The notes below the pieces were generated by a model. The model was not told the origin of the DNA. It saw nothing but the letters and a program-made list of their open reading frames with translations, and ran no database searches. From assembly GCA_002284615.2 (NCBI GenBank), contig MU070404.1, positions 1 to 13,676 of the forward strand: a DNA stretch of 13,676 nt, read 5' to 3'. Numbering within the stretch: the first letter of the stretch is position 1; every line of letters starts with the position of its first letter. The DNA comes from Dunaliella salina (lineage: Eukaryota > Chlorophyta > Chlorophyceae > Chlamydomonadales > Dunaliellaceae). This document shows positions 8,661 to 13,676 of the stretch, piece by piece. Both the position numbers and the translations under genes were made by a program.

Positions 8661-9524
8661 GTAAGGGTGTGGCAAAATGGCTCTGGCTCAGAGTGAATGT
8701 GGCTCAGAGCGAATGGTGGTCAGTGAGCCAGCAGTGTCGGGCTTTCTCTTATGTGCACTCACGAGGTGATGGCTGCTCATCATCATCATTTTTACTTGTC
8801 ACTTGATGGAGTGCAAGGGTGAGGATGCAAGCTTCCAGCCTGGGCTTGCATGATGTGGCAATTGCATCTGGTTACCTCAGGAAACAACTCTGGGAAGGAT
8901 GTAACTGTTTTGCAGCCTCAGCACTGGCTTGATAACTGCCTGTGCACACCGATACCTAAAGGTGATTTCCTTGCTTGCTAGCTTTGCACCAGAGCTTTTA
9001 AGCACACACAGCTGGTGCCCACTCATGGAACTGCGCAGATGCTGGAGGGCATCTTCACCTGAACCATCCCCTGAATGACTTGGAGGGGGCATTCCAAACT
9101 GTGGCAGGCATGCAGGCGCCTGCAGAGTATGGTGAGTGCCATGTTATCGACCTGAGCTTGGAAGTTCCTTGGGATGCTTTCATTGGCCTAGCTACCAACA
9201 TTTCTGGTAGGCCCTCACCCAGCCACAAAGGTAAAAGACTGGCCCTATGATTAGCTGGCGGGGGGTGGATGGACATGCGAACGGGCATAGGTCTTCCATG
9301 CTTATGTCATTCTCAGCCATGTGCTGGAATGGTGCGCAATCGTGCAGCTTCAGAAATCGATTGAAGGATCAGGTCGGCACCAGTGTACTGTCGAGGAAGA
9401 ATTTATCTTAGTTTAGGCATGAGATGCCTGCATTTTCCTGGTGCAGAGCACAAGGAAGTAGACTGTATATGAGATTAAAGAGTTGTATTTCATTAAGGAC
9501 AACGCTTGCTCTGTTTTCTTGCAG
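8661..9524 (+). other. Intron A-B (864 bp)
   Basis: GT (8661) to AG (9524), with a strong acceptor TTGCTCTGTTTTCTTGCAG. A short (CAT)n patch is at about 8775-8790. No gene, RNA or mobile element is recognised inside. Confidence 0.7.
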
Positions 9525-9620
9525 CCGGTGCAGCAGCAGGCAGTACTGCCAACCCTGAGGTTCTGATGTCTGCAGCCACCTCAATGCTGCAGGGCGGAGC
9601 ATTGAGTCCTGAAGGGCTAC

Positions 9621-9622
<2 letters not shown>
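9525..9622 (+). CDS. Host gene exon B (98 bp)
   Basis: It starts at phase 1 (CC completes the Ala codon) and ends in-phase at CTACAG. The product reads AGAAAGSTANPEVLMSAATS, then MLQGGALSPEGLQ. The N-P-E-x-L and LSPEGLQ pattern is the kind seen between REJ modules and the GAIN domain of polycystin-like and sperm-receptor-like proteins; this is family knowledge applied loosely, without a search. The donor is the first GT of a (GT)32 run. Confidence 0.75.

Positions 9623-9686
<64 letters not shown>
9623..9686 (+). repeat. (GT)32 microsatellite starting exactly at the exon B donor
   Basis: 64 bp of pure GT immediately after CTACAG|. The intronic 5' splice site is thus GTGTGT with 31 further GT dinucleotides in register. 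Whether splicing always uses the first GT cannot be read from DNA, but only the first keeps phase 0 without adding Val-Cys repeats. Confidence 0.92.
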
Positions 9687-9688
<2 letters not shown>

Positions 9689-10695
9689 GTGTGCATGTGC
9701 ATGTGTGCACAAAAGTCTTCGAGCGCAAGTGCCACCATTTAAAGAGTCTCCTGATGTGACGAACCATTAAAGTTGCAAGGCTCTTACATGCACGTAATCA
9801 CATGAGCAAATGTTTAATCCCTTGTGTGCACAACCACACTTGCAGATACTCCTGGTGCGGCTGACCACTTGTGTCCTGCACCAGACATGCACAATTTCAC
9901 AAATTACAGAAATTAGTAGCTGAACCTCATTTCCCTCACGCCTTCTTGCCACAGTATTGGCACAGTGTCCTGTTGTGCCTTGCTGACGGAGTGGCCAGCT
10001 TGAGTCAAGGGACTAACAAGCAACTACAGGGGTGCCTGGGTCAGGCTAGCAGTCAGTCATTTTGACTGGAGGCCTCCTCTGGAACCTTGAAACCTGTCAT
10101 GGGTGCCTACTAGAGGCACAGGCACAAAACACAAGCAGCTCTTTTGTGAATGAATGACAAACCCAGCATCGCAGTGGCATGGTGTGTTTCCCAGAGCTCA
10201 AGCAAACAGGCCAGGGTTGCTGAATGGATAGTTGACCTTCTCTTCTGCCCTCCTGACACAGTGGCCTGCTTGGGTCAGGGGACTAACAAGCAATCCCAGG
10301 GTTGCTGAATGGGAGTGAAGCTTCTTATCTGCTTGCACTTTGTTTGCTTGGATACCATGTGCATGTTGGAAGATGGCATCATGCACACACTGTGTGCTTC
10401 TTTCTATCATTGTGCGCACTTGGGTGCCATCATCTTGATCAACATCACCACTGTCTTCAATGTGAAAGGCGTGGCCCTTAGAGCTACAGACAAGCTTTCT
10501 GATTTGCACATGTGCGTGCACACGAACACACAATCATCAGCATCAGCATCATTATCAGTAGCATGAGTGCCATCATCTTCATCATGAGCAGCATCATGGT
10601 CATTGCTTTCTCACCTGAAAGCACTTGTGCATTTCTTATGTTTGTCTCACTTTTTCCTCAGTGCATAAACGCATCATTATGATTCATATCTGCAG
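9623..10695 (+). other. Intron B-C (1,073 bp) with diverged internal repeats
   Basis: GT (9623) to AG (10695). Two diverged copies of a segment containing GGGACTAACAAGCAA lie at about 9980-10045 and 10255-10312. CCAGGGTTGCTGAATGG is repeated at 10211-10227 and 10296-10312. A compound (CAT/CAG)n patch is at about 10535-10605. No gene is recognised. Confidence 0.65.
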
Positions 10696-10803
10696 GGCTT
10701 GGGGCTGTGGGCCTCAGAAAAGCTTGCTGTGGTGCAGTCCATCGATCCAGAGTCTTACAGAACCATGCACTCGGTGCTGGAGAGCTTGCTGGTGGGCACT
10801 CAG
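10696..10803 (+). CDS. Host gene exon C (108 bp, 36 codons)
   Basis: Phase 0 at both ends. The product is GLGLWASEKLAVVQSIDPES, then YRTMHSVLESLLVGTQ. The acceptor is CATATCTGCAG and the donor CAG|GTGGGC. A (TG)23 run starts ten bases beyond the donor. It continues the amphipathic-helix style of exons A and B, with the S-I-D-P-E-S turn typical of repeats in helical ectodomains. Confidence 0.75.
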
Positions 10804-10811
10804 GTGGGCCC

Positions 10812-10813
<2 letters not shown>

Positions 10814-10862
<49 letters not shown>

Positions 10863-10891
10863 GGGAGAGAGAGAGAGAGAGGGAGAGAGAG
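10814..10891 (+). repeat. (TG)23 followed by a (GA)n-rich tract
   Basis: TG runs from 10814 to 10859, then GGGGGAGAGAGAGA and GGGAGAGAGAG up to 10891. It lies just inside the intron after exon C. Confidence 0.95.
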
Positions 10892-11611
10892 CTAACTTCC
10901 CATGTAGTGCATATGCAGTACAGGCCTCGCATGCCCTTGTGCGTGTTTGTGATGTTCGACACTTTTTTGGAAGGAACTGAGCTTAGCACGTGCTGGCAGA
11001 CGATCTCGCAGAGGAGGGAGAAAAAATGGAAATTATCACAGGTGAAAAAGTGCACGGGGAAGTAATTGAGGGAGGGTCACAGAACTTGTTCTGCCAGGAA
11101 GGGTGGCTACATTGGGTTGGATAGGAAGGCTTGAGGGGTATTGACCTGCTACTGCAAGGTTACATACCCACAAAATGATTTAGGACAGATTACTTGTGTA
11201 TCTTGTCTTGTTCTGGGTTGCATATCCCTTGAAAACATGGAAAATTGTTTTCCTCCTACGAAGTAAATGGAAAAGTGAGGTTTACACACCCTGACTTGGC
11301 CAACCTTACACATGGTGCTTCTTGCACGCTGGCAAATTGCAGACAGGGGGTGGGAGGGGAAGGATTGGAAGTGTGCTGCACATCCCCAGACAAGTGGGAT
11401 GTTGACGAAGAACCACTGTTCATTTTAGCACTGCTCAGATATGTGCCTGTGCAAGGGTGCAAGTGCATGCTCTCTTGGAAGTCAGAGGACTTCTTCTACC
11501 ACACACTTAATCTCAACTTGGTCTTAGTGTTCGTAGCATGTCAATCACAGCTTGAGCAGCACGCTGGCCACATCTGTTATTGTTGCTTGAGCATGGCCTA
11601 TTATGACGGTA

Positions 11612-11812
11612 GCTTGCACAGCTTGTAAAGCACGATGACCGCAGCTCGGTCACAGCGTGTTCACCACAGCACATTGATTGCTGCTGTAGTGGGTGATCCC
11701 AGCTTGCCTATTGCTTGCACAGTGAGCAAGGCACAATGACGACAGCCCGATCACAGCATGTTCGGAACAGCACGCTGCTCACAGCTGTGATTGAAGCAGC
11801 ATTTGCTTGATC
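11612..11812 (+). repeat. Two diverged 101-bp tandem copies
   Basis: Copy 1 starts GCTTGCACAG at 11612 and copy 2 at 11713. Both go on with AARGCACRATGACSRCAGC, then a CGRTCACAGCRTGTTC block, and differ by many substitutions. Confidence 0.7.
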
Positions 11813-12249
11813 ATGCTTGGCTATTGTTGGCATAGCACAGCTTGTTAGCAACTTGACTGCCAGCCATGGGCCCCCTACTTTGGAGTTTAAAACTTCCTAG
11901 TTTTCAAGTATGGACCCACTTGTCTGTAATGTGAGCACCCTGGTGAGGCTGCATGCTTTGCAAAAAAGCATCCGTTCAGACCTTTGATATGTTTGTGTCT
12001 TCAAACAAATGTATCAAAAAAGGAGCAGGGGTACTTTTCAGTCTGGCAGCAGTGCACTCTGGTGCAAATGGCTCTGTACCTCCCCATCCGCAAGGGTCTA
12101 TCATTGGAGTCCACGTCTGTGTCCATGCCCACTTGCTTCTGCAATATTAGCCTAGCCTTCGTTGGATAGCAACCAGTATGCACTAAGAAGAGACTTGGCA
12201 GTCAGCACTCATGCAAACAGAAGTGAGTCCCATGTGCTCCTGCATTCAG

Positions 12250-12347
12250 GATGCGGTGTCACACCAAGTGGCTCCGGAGCTGGTCGCCAGTTGGACCAAT
12301 GCGCTGGTACTGGGCGTGCAACAGCTTGTGACCTCGCTGCATACACC

Positions 12348-12349
<2 letters not shown>
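12250..12349 (+). CDS. Host gene exon D (100 bp)
   Basis: It starts in phase 0 (GAT GCG GTG) and ends with one base (G) after CCA. The product is DAVSHQVAPELVASWTNALV, then LGVQQLVTSLHTP. The spare G joins AA of exon E as GAA, so the phase matches. The donor is the first GT of a (GT)42 run. The composition matches the other exons. Confidence 0.75.

Positions 12350-12433
<84 letters not shown>
12350..12433 (+). repeat. (GT)42 microsatellite starting exactly at the exon D donor, with GCGCGC tail
   Basis: 84 bp of pure GT directly after CACCAG|, then GCGCGCGTGCGC to about 12445. It is the second exon of this gene whose intron begins with a long GT run. Confidence 0.92.
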
Positions 12434-12442
<9 letters not shown>

Positions 12443-12553
12443 CGCATGTGCTCTGTGTTTCAACGCGCATTTAGGAGTGTGCAGCGTATGAGAAAAAAAC
12501 ATGTTGTCATTACTTGGCAATTGATATGCTCCAATGAAATGTACCATTTCTTA

Positions 12554-12580
12554 AATACATGATGATTAAAAACATGTATT
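12554..12580 (-). terminator. 8-bp hairpin directly after the S74-like stop codon
   Basis: AATACATG (12554-12561) pairs perfectly with CATGTATT (12573-12580) around an 11-base AT-rich loop. On the minus strand it starts two bases after the stop at 12583. Hairpins just after stop codons mark transcript ends in some giant viruses (mimivirus-type) and in bacteria and phages. The stem is short, so this is suggestive only. Confidence 0.4.
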
Positions 12581-12582
12581 AT

Positions 12583-12744
12583 TTACTTTCTATTTTCAAG
12601 ATTCGTTACTCTTTGGTTGAGTTCTCTGATACGTTCAATCAGTAATGGAACTAAATTGCCATATGAAACACGTTTTATACCATTGCTTTCACTAACAATT
12701 TGTGGTAAAACTTTTTCAACGTCCTGAGCAACCACACCAACGAA
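12583..12744 (-). pseudogene. S74-type intramolecular chaperone domain, C-terminal remnant (viral/phage-like)
   Basis: On the minus strand, 53 codons read from 12744 to TAA 12585-12583. The first part, VGVVAQDVEKVLPQIV, matches the G-x-x-A-Q-[DE]-V-E-x-x-x-P-x-x-V signature of the Peptidase_S74 chaperone of endosialidase. The second part, VSYGNLVPLLIERIREL, matches its [VI]-x-Y-x-x-L-[VI]-P-x-L-I-E helix and runs into a short coiled-coil-like end (LNQRVTNLE). The domain trimerises fibres or spikes at virion tips and then cuts itself off. The N-terminal part with the self-cleavage residues is missing, and a TGA sits directly upstream at 12747-12745. The frame above it (to about 12840) is open but not family-like. 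It is AT-rich and lies antisense in an intron. Alternative: the related domain in eukaryotic Myrf-type factors, which it resembles less. Confidence 0.75.
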
Positions 12745-12794
12745 TCACGTGTGCCTCAGTGGCGGTGTGAGTAAACTGCGATGGCAACGGATAC

Positions 12795-12830
12795 GCAGGA
12801 ATTCATTTTCATGCAGGAATTCATTTCCAC
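12795..12830 (+). repeat. 18-bp tandem duplication
   Basis: GCAGGAATTCATTT occurs at 12795 and again at 12813, within two adjacent 18-bp units. It lies just beyond the S74-like remnant. Confidence 0.85.
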
Positions 12831-12920
12831 GGTCTTCTTTTCTGCAGATAGCTGAGAGCAGACAGCCAGAACGTTGTTGATTCCAAAGATGCTACGTATA
12901 CCTCTCCTTCTCTACCAGAG

Positions 12921-12932
12921 CTTTCTCTCCCT

Positions 12933-12986
<54 letters not shown>
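12921..12986 (+). repeat. (CT)n tract
   Basis: CTTTCTCTCCCTCCCTCC leads into (CT)24 at 12939-12986. Arg-Glu or Leu-Ser ORFs across it are artefacts. It lies about 180 bp before the exon E acceptor, too far to be its own pyrimidine tract. Confidence 0.95.
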
Positions 12987-12989
<3 letters not shown>

Positions 12990-13163
12990 CTCTCCTCTGT
13001 TTGAGGATTTGTGCTGCTGCTCTCGCAGCTGCAGAGCTTGTTCACCCACGTGGAAACGTCGCCGCCTCCTGTACCGCTTGTTCGGCAACAGGGTTTGGAA
13101 AAACATATGGCAATGCATAACTGAACGCGCTGACATTGCCACCTCCTTGTCTGATGCGTGCAG

Positions 13164-13312
13164 AAGCAGCGGGTGTGAGCATCGAGGGGTTGCTGGCTGC
13201 GCAGGAGGCGATGCAGACTGCGCTTACGCAAGCCACTGCAGGGAGTGCGGGGCTGGTCGCGCGAGGGGCAGCTGCCGGGGAGATGCCAGCAGGCCTGAAT
13301 GGCCTGCTACAG
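13164..13312 (+). CDS. Host gene exon E (149 bp)
   Basis: It starts at phase 1 (AA completes Glu) and ends in-phase at CTACAG before GTGTGTTGG. The product reads EAAGVSIEGLLAAQEAMQTA, then LTQATAGSAGLVARGAAAGE and MPAGLNGLLQ. It is again Ala/Leu/Gln-rich with a GAAAG motif also seen in exon B, and both exons end in L-Q at CTACAG. This may reflect repeated exon-coded modules or low complexity. Confidence 0.75.
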
Positions 13313-13676
13313 GTGTGTTGGTGTCCCTATCTTGAGGGTCTCCCTGCGTGTGTAAGATCCTCTTGTTGGAATATCCTCTTTTCATCTTGACCCAAGATTC
13401 ACTCATTAACTAGTGTGAATTGTGTGTTTTTTTTTTAAGGGAAGGATGGAGGGCAAGCACAACATGTTGAATTGCACTTGTCAACATGGTTAACCCAGGG
13501 AATGTCTGAATGAGAATTTGTCCATATTTGATGCTTTGTTACTTTTCATGGAGCACTGCTCCCTTAATTCTTGTGAGGGGGAGGGTGGGAGGGGGCACAG
13601 GTAAGATGTGCTTACAGGGAGTAATGAGTCAGTAGCAGTAGAGTGTGAAATGCTAGCAATCCTGGATGGTCTGGAC
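13313..13676 (+). other. Start of the next intron, no further exon seen
   Basis: It begins GTGTGTTGG after exon E. A T10 run followed by AAGG (13427-13440) looks like a weak acceptor, but AAG is rarely used and the frame after it closes soon. The region near 13580-13600 is G-rich. The gene presumably continues beyond the window. Confidence 0.5.

Larger units (their letters stand above)
10804..12249 (+). other. Intron C-D (1,446 bp) with a 101-bp tandem duplication
   Basis: GT (10804) to AG (12249), acceptor TGTGCTCCTGCATTCAG. A diverged tandem repeat of period 101 starts at GCTTGCACAG 11612 and 11713, with further weak copies on both sides (about 11550-11870). The 127-codon ORF at 11245-11628 has no family features and I treat it as chance. 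No other gene is seen. Confidence 0.65.
12350..13163 (+). other. Intron D-E (814 bp) carrying a foreign-looking AT-rich insert
   Basis: GT (12350) to AG (13163), acceptor CACCTCCTTGTCTGATGCGTGCAG. Inside, in order: (GT)42, an AT-rich island at about 12490-12730 (52 G+C in the 180 bases 12541-12720) with the S74-like remnant on the minus strand, an 18-bp tandem duplication at 12795-12830, and a (CT)n tract at about 12921-12986. Confidence 0.7.

Noticed and set aside
11245..11628. 127-codon ORF in the intron between exons C and D
   Set aside because: There is no domain, it overlaps the diverged repeats, and the flanking exons join in phase without it.
12821..13231. Minus-strand ORF with Arg-Glu repeats and plus-strand Leu-Ser frame
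   Set aside because: Both are translations of the (CT)n tract and overlap the well-supported exon E.
13427..13500. A sixth exon after the T10-AAG
   Set aside because: AAG is rarely an acceptor, and the phase-compatible frame meets a stop within about 20 codons.

Overview
The window reads as nuclear DNA of a eukaryote with a large, repeat-rich, intron-rich genome. The signs are decayed retroelements, long (TG)n and (CT)n microsatellites, and small exons (98-149 bp) separated by roughly 0.8-1.4 kb GT-AG introns. GC content is about one half by eye. A chromodomain Ty3/gypsy element, a LINE with a C-terminal RNase H, and an Ala/Leu/Gln-rich exon chain would fit an alga such as a large-genome green alga, but nothing here fixes the species. 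Two single N bases (294, 1453) indicate draft assembly.

Layout. 1-890: the 3' end of a Ty3/gypsy polyprotein (integrase tail plus chromodomain), a 3' non-coding part with a 12-bp-periodic palindromic block, and a polypurine tract. 891 onward: the start of an LTR, whose right end is uncertain (1084 or 2450). 1641-2095 is a higher-order minisatellite. 2096-3940 is largely non-genic: a possible second LTR edge, an A-rich/T-poor stretch, and a perfect 15-bp G/C hairpin at 3616-3650. 3944-4357 is an unrecognised ORF or exon. About 5060-6800 (minus strand) is a broken LINE 3' half, split by a 224-bp insertion with a 9-bp target-site duplication. 7519-7748 is a G13 run and a perfect (TG)80.

8415-13312 (plus strand) holds five exons of one host gene. 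All four junctions are GT-AG with matching phase, and the joined frame has no stop. The product is rich in Ala, Leu, Gln and Ser and weakly recalls the REJ/GAIN-type helical region of polycystin-1-like proteins. Two exons are followed immediately by (GT)32 and (GT)42, starting on the donor GT itself, and a third has (TG)23 ten bases past its donor.

The most interesting item is hidden in the last complete intron. At 12583-12744 on the minus strand, a 53-codon AT-rich remnant ends in what looks like the C-terminal core of an S74-type intramolecular chaperone (the tail-fibre/endosialidase chaperone domain of phages and large DNA viruses). An 8-bp hairpin follows two bases after its stop. It differs in strand, composition and family from everything around it, so it is a candidate viral-derived insertion. 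Apart from the exon chain, no set of genes here works together: the window is a host gene next to a graveyard of mobile elements.
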